A stretch of DNA of 64,000 bases from Cokeromyces recurvatus. Lineage: Eukaryota > Mucoromycota > Mucoromycetes > Mucorales > Mucoraceae. The notes below the pieces were generated by a model. It ran no database searches, was not told the DNA's origin, and saw only the letters and a program-made list of their open reading frames with translations. Shown here piece by piece: positions 1 through 11,150 of this stretch; within the stretch, counting starts at the first letter, position 1; each line of letters begins with the position of its first letter. A program made the position numbers and the translations under genes. Location: contig NW_026251410.1 in the NCBI RefSeq assembly GCF_025118155.1, forward strand, positions 186,001-250,000, given 5' to 3'.

Positions 1-554
1 GATTGTTGATAATATCATAAAGAGGTCAATATTTGATACAACACCATTGAAATAGCATCTATAGATATTATCTAGAACTACCAAGAAAAGTATAAATAGC
101 CAGACAGTTTGTACAAGAAGAATAGTTAGTTTTTTTCTATGTTTATAATTTTTTTCTAATAAAATTTATTCTTACTTGTGCCTGTATCTCACGATTTGTT
201 TTGTCTTCTTGATATTATTTAACTGTACAACACGTATTTATTATAATATTATTATTTTTCTCATCGCAAGAATGTCTTATATAAACTGAAATCAAATAAT
301 ATTGTATGCATAAAGTGTACTACTAATAACTATAAATATCATTCGAGTCCCTCATGTCTCCGATCTGTATATTACAAGATATTATGTAATACATCATTAT
401 ATACATAGCATTAATGGCTTTATTTAGTACATATACTATAGGTATTTTTTATTTATTTTTTTTGTTTAATGTATCTATTGAATTGATTACGGAGGACATC
501 CGCACTTTTGTATCGAAATAGATTTAATTTAACACCTTTTTCATAACAATCTGA
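1..554. other. AT-rich flank without a recognisable gene
   Basis: Low-complexity AT-rich sequence with stops in all frames. It lies downstream (minus-strand sense) of the broken Rpn-like gene and may hold its old 3' flank. I see no RNA gene or repeat structure in it. Confidence 0.5.
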
Positions 555-1273
555 TCAATTTATACGTTTAAGCCCGTTTAGCATTCTCGCCTTCTTAAAA
601 TTTTCAACGAATATCATACCACGTTCGTATGATGAAATGACCAATTCTGACGGAACGTTACTATTTTCAGTATTGGTCGTGTCTGCCGTTGTCTTTGTAG
701 AGATAGATGAGGGGCTGACATTAATATCATTGAACTTCCTTTCTATGGCATGGTTTTGAGATTGTAAGGTCTTGATGGCTTTGGCCACTTCTTTGGATGA
801 TGCATTTTTGTCAAGAAGTTCCAATATTTTGGTATGTTCCTGATCTTGAGCCTCTAATGCTTGCACTAAAGTGTCAACAACATGTTGATCTCCAATATAA
901 TTTTGATGCCTTTATAATGCTAATGTATACAAATATTGGATAATTGGATCATCTGGGCAAAGTATATCATTTAGCATAATAGCTTGACTGGTCAGAAATA
1001 AACTAAGACCAACAAAGGCACGGTATCAGTATGATCTTTGACACGTGTTTTATATACGATTAGACAACTAGAAGCCCAACCTGTAGAGGGATACTCGCAG
1101 CAAGCAGGAAACTCACTGGTATCTACATCCTTTGCTACACAATCCGATAACGTATTGGTGCAAATGATAAGAGCAATCGGGTTGATTTTATACCAATTGA
1201 AAGCTTCAAGACTGTAGTTTATGACCCTCTTCGTAAACAATTCATCAACCCTATTTTGTATTTCTACAATCAT
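555..1273 (-). pseudogene. Broken Rpn-like (PD-(D/E)XK nuclease type) protein gene
   Basis: Two minus-strand segments belong to one protein. The upstream part (1273 to about 1010) opens with a PPMIVEIQNRVDELF motif, then a hydrophobic INPIALIICTN strand. In Rpn/PD-(D/E)XK proteins the VEIQ stretch is the E-x-Q/K catalytic strand. The downstream part (from about 1015 to 555) resumes with FVGLSLFLTSQ and DDPIIQYLYTLAL, typical of the helical half, and ends in a coiled region. The halves are in different frames, so there is one frameshift near 1005-1020, and TAA at 912-914 breaks the frame again. It is therefore a pseudogene unless these are sequencing errors. The family name comes from remembered repeated mucoralean proteins and is less certain than the disruption itself. 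A piece of the same repeat family lies at 34072-34285. Confidence 0.6.
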
Positions 1274-1435
1274 TGGAGGAAGATCCGATGCCGATTGGTT
1301 TGAGTAAAAAAAAAAGATAAAGAAAGGGGAAATAGGAAAGATAAGTCTGTAAAAACTTTGTATAGTTTATTGAAAGAAAAATAATACAAGAATTGAACAA
1401 AAGAAAAAATAATAAGGAAAAGTAACAAGGGCTAT
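1271..1435. repeat. Dispersed repeat, copy A
   Basis: About 150 bp that match 34072-34285 with many small differences: CATTGGAGGA at the left, then TTGAGT, an A-rich block, AAGTCTGT, GTATAGTTTATT, an A-rich block, and ACAAGGGCTATTT at the right edge. Copy A directly precedes the Rpn-like pseudogene on the minus strand, so the repeat probably belongs to that element's 5' region. A 27-nt T-run (1435-1461) follows. Confidence 0.7.
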
Positions 1436-1461
1436 TTTTTTTTTTTTTTTTTTTTTTTTTT

Positions 1462-2148
1462 GGTGGCCCAACCTATTTCCTTCAGCTGTAATTCACCAAA
1501 TACTTGAGCCACTATCTTTGATTTGCCTGTGATAGACGTTTGATAACCCCTACAAGTGTAAAACAAAGTTAAGGATTATTATTCTACAAATGTAGATTAT
1601 GAAAATAAAATATAATTAAAAAGATATCTGTCCTATTTATCATAAAACGATTGCTATATTGATGATTCATATAGTTTTGATGATAAATACGCGCTTTCTC
1701 CATTGATTCTATTCAGTCTTATTTTATTTTTTTTAAAAAAATATATATTTCAAGAAAATGAATCTATGTATAATTTGATGAATTTCCCTCTATTTGTATT
1801 TGATACCGTGCATTTATTTCAAATTTAAATGACTGAATAAGTTTAAATAAAACTAGCAATACAATTAATATTCCAATAGAATGGAACATTATTCTTATAT
1901 AACTATTTTTTTTTTAAAAAAAAAAGAGTAATTGTTCCTTTAAGTTTATATATAAAGGAAATCTCATATTTCTATTAAAATATTAGTGTTAACCTTGAAA
2001 AAATAATAGGTGCATCTGGTGTAGTCAAGAATTGAAGATGTTGATGAATCATGGAAAGTCTTGATGTTGACACTGTTGTTGTTATACTTGACTCTTCAAT
2101 TCTCCGTCTTTTCAAAGGACGTTCATTCAAAGAAGTTGTAGTAGACAT
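1462..2148 (-). CDS. Unidentified nuclear-type protein, 5' exons only
   Basis: A minus-strand ATG at 2148 opens a 51-codon exon (1994-2148) whose product starts MSTTTSLNERPLKRRRIEE, with a basic PLKRRR patch like a nuclear localisation signal. A GT donor at 1993 and AG acceptor at 1550 fit in phase to a second exon reading GYQTSITGKSKIVAQVFGEL. That exon runs into a 27-nt A-tract (minus sense) at 1461-1435 and then into repeat copy A. The gene may be truncated there, or may splice beyond. I do not recognise the protein. The start faces the RhoGAP gene across a 287-bp spacer, which fits a divergent promoter. The model is tentative: the intron would be 444 nt, long for this window. Confidence 0.35.
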
Positions 2149-2263
2149 TTTTTTTCTTAAATAAAATAAGAGCTAATAGATAAAAGCTTTCATAAAATTG
2201 TTGTCCCCTTCGGGATATAAGTAATAAATTATGCAAGTCATGATACATTACATTCCCTACTCT

Positions 2264-2305
<42 letters not shown>

Positions 2306-2435
2306 TAATAATTTTTGTCAAGTTGGCATTGTTATAAAGTATTTAAAACTCCACACGTTTTCTTTTTCTGTTTTCTTTCGTCCCATTTTCTTCTTCTTCT
2401 TCTTTTATCTTCTATTAACACTATATTTCATATTT
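2149..2435. promoter_or_regulatory. Divergent spacer with T-tract and TATA-like box
   Basis: Sits between a minus-strand start at 2148 and the RhoGAP start at 2436. It holds a T-run (about 2270-2302) and a TATAAA-like sequence near 2334, about 100 bp before the plus-strand ATG, then a CT-rich leader. Promoter role is inferred from position. Confidence 0.4.
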
Positions 2436-5400
2436 ATGAGTCGTACACAAGAAAGTTTTTGTACTTCCTTTTGGTCGTCATCAGCAGAGTCGATTCCAAA
2501 TTACCTTAAGGGAGTTCAAGCCCTTCACGACAAACTTTCGAAATCAGTTATTGAGAATGAAGCAATTCTTACGTATTTACGAAAACGTATTGATATTGAA
2601 AATCAATGTGCTGATTTGATGTCATCAGAACTTTCACCGTCCATGACATTAGGTTCGAATGTGATGGAGGAGTCAACGATGAATGCAAGTCTGAGAGGCT
2701 CATTCGAAACAGTCTGTCGTGAAAGTTCCGAAACGGCTCAATGTCTTCGAGTACGTGCAGGAGTACTTGCACAGGATGTGTTGGCACCACTTGAGAGATT
2801 CACTCGAGATTTTCAAAATACACTAACGCATAAAAGAGCAAAATTAGAGAATGAGATAGTTGAATATGAGCATGCAGCACAATCTGCACTAATGACACGA
2901 TCCGTTTATTGGTCTCGCTGTCATGCGTTAGAATTAATTGAACCTGATTTTAGATCTCCTATCCCTCCAGGATTTAAAGAAGAGGATAGCGAGGAGGAAG
3001 TGATAGATGCGGAAAATGATGCATTTGTGGTGGGCAGCAGCAGTAGCAGCAGACGCCGACGATCGAGTTCAGTTACCTCTGAACTCAACATAGACCATGG
3101 TGGTGTTCGATTAGGTAAATATACATTAGTACCTTATCAAGAGGTAGCACGGTCCATAAGTCGAATGCAAAAGATGATTGAAGGAATAAAACCAAATGCA
3201 ACTTCCCCTATGTATCGCTACTTGGGAAAGGATATCTTTGAATGGGTGCGTGATTATCTTGCTTCACCTCCACCTACTACTACTTTATCTATTCAGGGAC
3301 AACTACAACAAAATGAAATTGTCACGTTAGATACTGAGACAATGGAAATCTGTAATCGTCTTTTAGCTCTCAATTTCTTAAAGTCTGTTTCGATGGAAAA
3401 AGAGAAGAAGAAGAAGAAGAAAAATAAGTTTGATTTATCTCTGTATTATGAAGTGCAGCATAATGTGTTGGAACGTTACTTACGAAAGACTCGTATAAAA
3501 AGTGTCGATTATGGACAACCAACAACTATTATTGAGGAAAGTGGAAGCGAAGTTCAAGACATGGCGTTAGAGGTGCCTCTTTCTTCTTCTTCTTCTCCGA
3601 CAACGACGACGACAAATGTAACTAGTACCTTGAATAACTTGTTTGACCGATTTAAACCGCATAAAAAGAAAACTCTAAATTCTAGTACAAAAGCCCATGC
3701 TGATATGGTCGAAGCAGATGAAGCTTACAAAAAAAGGATCAAGATAGCAGAGGAGATGAGAAAAAGGCTTGAAGAAAGAATGGTAACTCTATTTAAACAT
3801 CGTGCTAGATTATATAATACTTATAGGCTTATTTTAAGTTTGATTATTTTAATGAAATGGAACAATTAGAAATGGATCGCATCAATGCAGTAAAGCATGG
3901 TAAACATGAAACATATACAAAGATACTTGTTTGTTAATTAACATTTTTTTTTTGTTTTTGGTTTTCTGTCAAAATTTAAGCCTTTGTAACTATGTCTTCA
4001 ACCTTAACTGATACATTGTCTATGTTTAAAGAGACTTATAATCGTATTACTCTCTTCCAAGAAACTTTAAAACCTGAACAAGATATTCAATATATTATTG
4101 AACAATGTAAAACGGGTCCTTATTGCCCTAAGCCCATGATTTATGAAAACTATTATTATGGCTCTGCAATCAATCAGCTATTTGGTGTGCCTTTAGAAGA
4201 AGTAGCACAAATATATGGATCTTATGTCCCGCCTATCGTTACAAAAGGCATTCAACTTATAGATGCAGGTTTAATAGACTACATACAAATATATACATAT
4301 ATGTTTGATAAAGGTATACTAATAGTAATAAAATTAGGTCTTTCTCTAAAAAGAAAGGATGAAATGGAGAAAAGTATTGAAGATATATGGTGTAATACAA
4401 TACCAATGAAAGAATTAAATGTTATATGCGATCATCTTAATGGCTTGGTCGGAACTAATCTCAAGAAGACTTTAGCAACCTATGATTTACCTCTATTAGC
4501 AAATCTAATACGAACCTATCTTTTAGAATTACCAGAATGTTTATTAACCTTTGATCTTTATGAGCCTATAAAGATTATTTACACAACACAGCAAGATACT
4601 GAAAGTCGATTGGTGTCTGTTAGTAAATTATTAGCCACTTTACCATCAACCAATTATCATACTTTAAAAGCCTTGATGCGTCATTTATTCCAGTAATTTG
4701 ATATACATGTATATGTTTATCTTATAGTTCATTTTTTTCTAACAGTTAATATAACTTAGGATATTGAAACCCTTAGAGAGCAATAACATACTTAATCAAT
4801 TGATATCTATCTTTGGTCATATCCTTATGCGGCCCTGCACTTATTCAGCATCCAGCATACATGATCGACATCCTAAAAAGCTAGTTCGAGATTTACTGAC
4901 TCATTACGATATTATCTTTACAAAGGATATGAATCAAGCACAGCAATCAAGCGCAAATCGATCGACAATTATTGCTGACCCGTCTTCTTCTTTTCTTATT
5001 CTTCCATCAAGCTCACATACAGATAATGACAGCAAAGAATCACACAATAATAAGGAAAAAACAAATGTTGAGTCTGTGCTTCGACGCACATTAATGAATA
5101 TTATGAGACGTAATTCTGCAGAAATTGGCTCACATGAGCAGCAGCAACAACAACAACAAAAGGAAGATGAGACTCCTAAAAGCCCTAATAGTACAGGTCC
5201 ACCTGTTGTACCCCATGCAACCAGACTAACATTATTTGAAGACCCTGAGAAAAGTCACCCAACAACTCCTAAACATTCAGGCACGACCACGCCACAAGAA
5301 GAAGAAGAAGCTCTTTCAGCAACCAGTTATCATGATATGACCACACTCAATGATTCTCATCATCTTCTATCAACTACTGATGTGAGTCTGATCTTGGATA

Positions 5401-5537
5401 TGAAAGAGGATGATGCAGTTGAATTACCTGATAAAGAAGACGTTCATAAAATAATAATAACTCCAAACCGTTCTCGTGCATCTACAAGAGGAACAATGGA
5501 TAACATTGATTTGGATCCTTTTTTTGACGATAATTGA
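2436..5537 (+). CDS. RGD2: F-BAR / DEP / RhoGAP protein, RGD2-like
   Basis: Model join(2436..3782, 3827..3899, 3981..4268, 4338..4692, 4760..5537), 946 aa, all phases close. Residues 1-150 are an FCH/F-BAR start (SFWSSSAESIPNYLKGVQAL), about 227-325 a DEP domain (YRYLGKDIFEWVRDYL), about 420-510 the rest of the F-BAR coiled coil (EQLEMDRINAVKHAFVTM), and about 537-790 RhoGAP (FGVPLEEV; LPLLANLIRTYLLELPECLL; ISIFGHILMRP). A Gln/acidic tail follows. This order, with DEP inside the F-BAR, matches yeast Rgd2 and fission yeast Rga8, which bind membranes and act on Rho/Cdc42 GTPases at sites of polarised growth and septation. The usual GxxRxSG arginine finger is not visible near the third intron (4269-4337, 69 nt, also readable in frame), so GAP activity is uncertain. 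Confidence 0.88.
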
Positions 5538-5861
5538 TGATGATGACATAATTTTTAATTTTTGAGATCGGAAATTCAATTCTAACTGCTGTCCTCTTTC
5601 TCTCTCTCTCTCTCTTTTTTTTTAACTAACCAACAATACATTTTTTTTTCTTTTGTGCTTGTTTTATATAATTAAAAATATATATTTATATAAGCCATCC
5701 AGCCAACTTTCTCTTTTTTTATTTTTATTTTTATTTATTCTGTAATCAAGTCTTTAGAGTAAGTAAGCGAAAGAGAGAAAGAGGGATTCAGTTTGGAATG
5801 TCAAGATTATAAAGATTAAAACTAACATCTCAATAATAGAAACTGTCAATAGGTTATAATA
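5538..5861. other. Spacer between RhoGAP gene and ESS1
   Basis: Contains a CT repeat (about 5597-5615), T-runs and a GA-rich stretch near 5770, all consistent with the 3' end of one plus-strand gene and the promoter/leader of the next. No coding segment is seen. Confidence 0.4.
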
Positions 5862-6539
5862 ATGGTAAGTGTAAAGTGAAGATGGAGGGAAAGGGATCAT
5901 TCTATTAAACATGAGGATACACACATATAACATGTTGTATAAAGTTTTGTATTTAAACCATACAAATTTTACGTGTTCAATTTGTGTATGCTTATTATAT
6001 GTATATGAAAAGGGAATATCGGCATAATAAAATTGACACTTTTATACATTCTTTTTTTCTAAAAAAAAAAAAAAAAAAAAAAAAAGGATTTACCAGAGAA
6101 TTGGGTTATACGTCACTCCCGTACATATAATAAAGACTATTATTTTAATACAGTCACGAAAGAATCACGTTGGGATTCACCTATTCCAGCTGCAACAACG
6201 GTTGAAAGAGTAAGAGCAAGCCATTTATTAGTGAAAAGTAAAGATTCCAGAAGACCTAGTTCATGGAAAGAAGAACATATTACACGAACCAAGGAAGAAG
6301 CATTAGAGATCTTGAAAGAATATCAACGTAAAATTGAAACAGGACAGGAGACACTATCTGCTTTAGCCACTCATTTTTCAGATTGTTCCAGTGCAAAACG
6401 TGGTGGTGATCTTGGTTGGTTTGAACGAGGACAGATGCAAAAGTCCTTTGAAGATGCTGCCTTCAGTCTTCAAGTGGGTGAATTAAGTAAACCAATTTGG
6501 ACTGATAGTGGTGTTCATTTAATCTTAAGAACTGCCTAA
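5862..6539 (+). CDS. ESS1: Peptidyl-prolyl cis-trans isomerase, Pin1/Ess1 type
   Basis: Model join(5862..5864, 6087..6539), 151 aa. The first exon is only the ATG, followed directly by a GTAAGT donor. The acceptor at 6086 ends a 26-nt A-run rather than a pyrimidine tract, and the product then starts [20 protein letters not shown]. Residues 3-36 are a WW domain (both Trp present: [14 protein letters not shown]). The rest is a parvulin domain ([34 protein letters not shown]). Length matches Ess1/Pin1 (about 160-170 aa). The family isomerises phospho-Ser/Thr-Pro bonds, chiefly in the RNA polymerase II C-terminal domain, in the nucleus. No other in-frame ATG or better start exists upstream. An AATAAATAAATAAATA stretch 35 bp after the stop may give poly(A) signals. 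Confidence 0.93.
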
Positions 6540-6931
6540 AAGCCAATTAGTATTAAATAGTCTTTTTTTTTTCAATAAATAAATAAATAAATATTTAAGT
6601 TAAATGATGTAGTATTGCTGCTGCTGCTGCTGCAACACATTCATCTCCTTCTTCTGCTTACAATGTACGTGACAAAGGGAAATCAATTTCCCCCTGGGAG
6701 GAAAACTTGTTCGGCCTTTTAAAACGATACAGTCTTTTTTTTTTTTTTTTTTTTTTTGTAGTTAAGGTATCATGATGGCATAAAAGGTCTTCTTCTTTTA
6801 TTATTATTATTATTTCTTTCTTGTCTTTTTTTTTTTTAAAAAAAAACAATTTTTGTCTTGTTAAGAATATTTGTCTTAAGAAAAAAAAAAAGTATATACA
6901 TACAAATATATAGATATATTATTCAACTAGT
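6540..6931. other. Spacer between ESS1 and the MFS gene
   Basis: Holds an AATAAA-rich stretch just after ESS1, a (CTG)n run at about 6617-6634, an 18-24-nt T-run and other A/T runs before the next start at 6932. No coding segment is recognised. Confidence 0.4.
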
Positions 6932-8447
6932 ATGGATTGTAATGAAAACCAAAAGGAACATGCAACTGAAACAAAGGGAAATCAAAAGGCATTGTCTATT
7001 ACGATTACAACCGAGCAAGCTACTTTAGAGGCGGATGGAATAGAAAGTAACGATCCTGTTATTGAAGAAGATGTATTAAAGGAAGAGCCTTACACTGTCT
7101 TTACACCATCGCAGCTAATTCGATTTTTAATGATTTGTGCTCTTACAGGCATGATATCTCCTCTAACTGCGAGTATTTATATGCCAGCTTTAAACCAAGT
7201 TCAACAAGTAATTATTTTTTTTTTCTTTAAAAAAAAAAATAAGATTAAATAAAATAAAATAAAATAAATAAATATAGAGGAATATACTTGTAGGACTTGC
7301 AAACAACAACGGAACATGTAAATTTAACCATTACAGTTTATATGATATTTCAAGCCATATCTCCAACATTTTGGGGGACCATAGCAGATAGTTATGGAAG
7401 ACGTCCAGTCTTGATGTCTACAATGATTGTTTATTGTTGTGCATGTATAGGATTAGCCTTGTCTCCTAATTATGCTTCTTTGCTTATCTTTAGAATGCTA
7501 CAAGCATTTGGTTCAAGTTCTGTAATTGCAGTAGGCGCTGGTGTTTTAAGTGATATAGTTGATTCAAAGAGGTAACAATAGAGAGGGGAGGGGTTTTTAT
7601 TTATTTATTTATTTACGTAATTTATTCTTTTATATTGTAGACGAGGCTCTTATTTTGGTATTTATTCTATTGGTCAACTCTTAGGTCCTGTTCTTGGGCC
7701 TGTATTAGGAGGTATTATTGCACAAGAATTAGGCTGGAGGTATAGACAAAAAAAAAAAAAAAAAAAGGAATGAATAATATATGAGAAAAAAAAATTAACT
7801 ACTGCTCTCTGATATAAATTAGATGGATCTTTTGGGTTCTAGTTATGATTGGTGGATTATCATTTCTATGTGTTGGTTTATTTGTACATGAAACACTTCG
7901 ATCCCTAGTAGGCAATGGTTCAGGTTATGCAAATCCTACACCCTTTCAGTGGATAGCACGACGTCGTGGTAAATTAGATGAAGTCAAGATAGCAGAACTT
8001 AAAGAGAGAGAGAATAATAGCTCATCACTTAATTTCTTTGCACCATTCATTTATCTAACTGAACCCGATATTTTAACGATGCTTTTATTGAGTGGTGCAC
8101 TCTTTACATCCTATTATTGCTTTCTAACGTCAACTACAAAGCAATTTAGTATTCATTATCATTTAAATGAATTGCAAATTGGTTTATGTTTCTTATGTCA
8201 AGGTATAGGCACCATTTTAGGTTCCTATGTTAAAGGGAAACTATTAGACAGAGACTTTCAAAGGTTAACGAAAAAAATGAGAGAAGAGATGCAGCCAGAC
8301 GTAGAGATATGCTATTATCATGCAAGACTAAAGACGTGTTGGATTAGTTTGCTATTTGCAGACATAACTCCTATTGCATATGGATGGGCCATGCAATACA
8401 ATGCTCCATTAGCTGTTGCCTTGATCTTACAATTTATAGGTATTTAT

Positions 8448-8480
<33 letters not shown>

Positions 8481-8929
8481 TGAACCATACTATCCCATAT
8501 CCATAATATATTCCTGTCTCTCTTTTTTTTTTTTTTTTTTTTTTTCCTGGGTTGAAAAGCTGGATTTAGTATATCTTCAATTACTATTTGTGTACAATCA
8601 CTTATTATCGACTTATTTCCAGGAAAAGGTGCATCCATTACAGCTTCAAATAATTTGGTTCGATGTATTTTAGGGTAAACCAAAAAGAACCTTAATGTTA
8701 ACTAATTATCTACTTATTTTATCCTATACATGCGTATATATATATATATATTCTAAATAGTGCTATTGCAACTGTTTGTATTGAACCAGGTATTGAAGGT
8801 GTTGGTATTGGCTGGATGTTTACGATTCTTGGATTCTTTATTCTCTTATTTAATAGCTGTGTACCCATCCTTTTAAAATATGGTCCAAGATGGAAACAAC
8901 GCCGAGCCGAAAGAAATAAATTTAAATAA
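6932..8929 (+). CDS. MFS transporter, DHA1 (drug:H+ antiporter) type
   Basis: Model join(6932..7207, 7294..7571, 7641..7739, 7823..8439, 8560..8674, 8761..8929), 517 aa, all phases close. After a hydrophilic N-terminus of about 60 residues come two six-helix halves separated by a loop with [16 protein letters not shown]. The motif [13 protein letters not shown] between helices 2 and 3 is MFS signature A, and [15 protein letters not shown] is the motif-C-like stretch of proton-coupled antiporters. This fits the fungal DHA1 family (polyamine/drug exporters such as Tpo1/Qdr) in the plasma or vacuolar membrane. The substrate cannot be read from the sequence. The fourth intron (8440-8559) contains both an A-run and a T-run of more than 20 nt. 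Confidence 0.9.
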
Positions 8930-9712
8930 GAATGGAATATATCATTGTTCGCACGTACCAACTCCTTTCTATTATTGTGTAATGTTATAATTATATATTT
9001 ATATATTCATTTATATATCATTGTAATAATGAATAATACCACAACCCTATTTATATCAACTCGATTTACTTGATGCATAATAAAATAGTATACACACATG
9101 TATATATTTATAAAAGACTTGATTATTATACATGTTGGACAATGTCAATATCGCTTGATCTGCTGATCCATGACAAGAAGAAAACGACCTTTTTATTTTT
9201 TTTTTATTTTACTGTATTTTATTTACCCCTGAAATCTATATTATCTCGGGATTAGTACAAAAAAAAATAAAAAAAAAAATAAAAGGAAATTCCTTATTTA
9301 CTTGATTTAAATTAATCACAACAAGTAAACGAAAAAAAAATATATATAATTTTACTACTACTAAGCCAAAGAGTTCTAGAGTAGTAAATAACAAAAAAAA
9401 TGGAATTATAATTTCATATGACTTTTATGTATACATTTACGTAATTGTTTTTATTTTATTTTTATTGAAAAAAATAACTATATACATTAAATTAAAGTAA
9501 ACAAACTAGATATAAATATAACCAGGCTTATCATGATTAAATTGAAGTGAAATAAAATAAAATAAAAAAAAAAATGAATAGCATAAAAAAAAAAAAAGAG
9601 AGAAAGGGAGAGAAAGTTTAAGGGTATGCTTTTTTTTTCTTTTGGTATGTTTGTGTGTGTGAAATAGAAACAAATATTATGTTTGTTTGTTTGTTTGTTT
9701 GTTTGTTGTTGA

Positions 9713-9751
<39 letters not shown>

Positions 9752-9752
9752 T
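8930..9752. other. Convergent 3' spacer with microsatellites
   Basis: Lies between the convergent MFS and bHLH genes. It is almost wholly A/T-rich with poly(A) runs and simple repeats towards 9680-9746. No further gene is seen. Confidence 0.4.
9681..9746. repeat. (GTTT)n and (GT)n microsatellites
   Basis: About six GTTT units are followed, after a short interruption, by about 16 GT units that end just beyond the stop codon of the bHLH gene, i.e. in its presumed 3' UTR. Confidence 0.9.
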
Positions 9753-11150
9753 TTACCGTCTGTGCATTAATTGATGCTGATAATGATGGTCTTGCTTTAC
9801 CATATTTGTATTCATAAAAGCAGTAGTGTTATTGTCGTTGAACATAGCTGAATAATGATTAAAGAAGTTTAGATGATGATGATGATGATGATTATCATTA
9901 GCAGAAGTTAGTAGATTGAACCCAGATTTTTCTTCTTCTTCTTGTTTTGATTCACCACCACTTGTCATCATTGAAGATTGGAATTTAGGAACCATAAAAG
10001 AAGAGGATTGTAAGAAATTGATTTGAGGTTCGTCTTTTAAGACCATACAATCTTGATTCGGTGAGAAAGGTGAAGTAGTAGGAGTAGTGACTGGCCAATG
10101 ATTAGATTGGATCATGGTAGGATAACTTTGCTTCGGTATCAAGGGCACCGATGATTGTGAAACAGGAAGTGAATGAACTCCGGTAACTGCAACCATAGGA
10201 ACAGGGTGAATGACTTTGGACTTATTTGTCATAGAAACAGGAGGAGGAGAAGGAGTGACGAAAGAATTGAAGATGTTTTGATGTTCAGTTAGCATGTCTT
10301 CATCTTCATCATCATCTTCATCGTCATCATTATTGTTATTGTTATCGTCTTCTTCATTATCAACATAGTCTTCATGGGTTTGATCCATATCAACGCTCTC
10401 TTCTTCTTCTTTTAAAAATTGATCTAGTTTATCGATCGACTTCATTAATTTACCAGCATGTTGTTGAATATTTGAATTGGATAATTTATCTTTTCTTAAT
10501 TTCTTGAAAGAAGAAGATTGACGATGTTTATCCGCTTCAGATAGTAAATAACTATTAAATTTTTCAAGTTCTCTTATACGGCCTTGATAACGTTCTTCCT
10601 TTGCAATCGCCATTTTTACAAAATCCAAGGTACGATCAATGATTGTACTCTTGGAGGGACGTGTATCATTTTGAAGGTTAGGTAAAGTGAAGGCAAGTTG
10701 TTGAAATTTTGCATTTAAGCTTTCACGACGAGCTCTTTCAATCGCGTTGTGTTCAGCTCTACGTTCAGCCTTCGTTTGTAACTGCCTGTTACCTCCAGAG
10801 GATAAAGAAAGATTTCCTGAACTTGAATCAAGCCTATCAAACGGACTACCAGAATAAGAAGGTAAAACTAGAATATGTACATGTTAATAATAAAATTCTT
10901 AATATAATATAATATAAATAAAATAAATATTACAGGATGGATGTGGAGTTAAAACTTCTTGATGTTGAAATGAAGGATTATGAAAGTGCATGAGTTGTTG
11001 TTGATGATGATGATGATCAGAAGTCGGAGATCTTCGAGATGATGGATTAGGAGGTACTGTTGGAGCAAATTGAATTTGTATATCTGAGTGAAATAATTCA
11101 TTTGTATTAAATGAAGTAGGTTGAAAACTAGGTGGATTGAATTGAGACAT
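9753..11150 (-). CDS. bHLH transcription factor
   Basis: Model complement(join(9753..10867, 10934..11150)), 443 aa. The bHLH lies at about residues 107-165: basic region RRAEHNAIERARRESLNAKF, helix 1 QQLAFTLPNL, loop NDTRPSKS, helix 2 TIIDRTLDFVKMAI. His112, Glu116 and Arg120 occupy basic positions 5, 9 and 13, the class B pattern that predicts binding to CACGTG E-boxes. A coiled segment (RIRELEKFNSYLLSEADKH) continues from helix 2 and could make a leucine-zipper-like dimer contact. The C-terminal half has an acidic D/N run, Pro-rich and His-rich stretches, likely activation or flexible segments. The N-terminal exon is Pro/Ser/His-rich. The partner and targets are unknown. Confidence 0.88.

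Noticed and set aside
1435..1461. 27-nt T-run as a retrotransposition tail of the Rpn-like gene
   Set aside because: The tail would lie on the wrong side: the pseudogene reads towards lower coordinates, so a poly(A) tail should sit left of 555.
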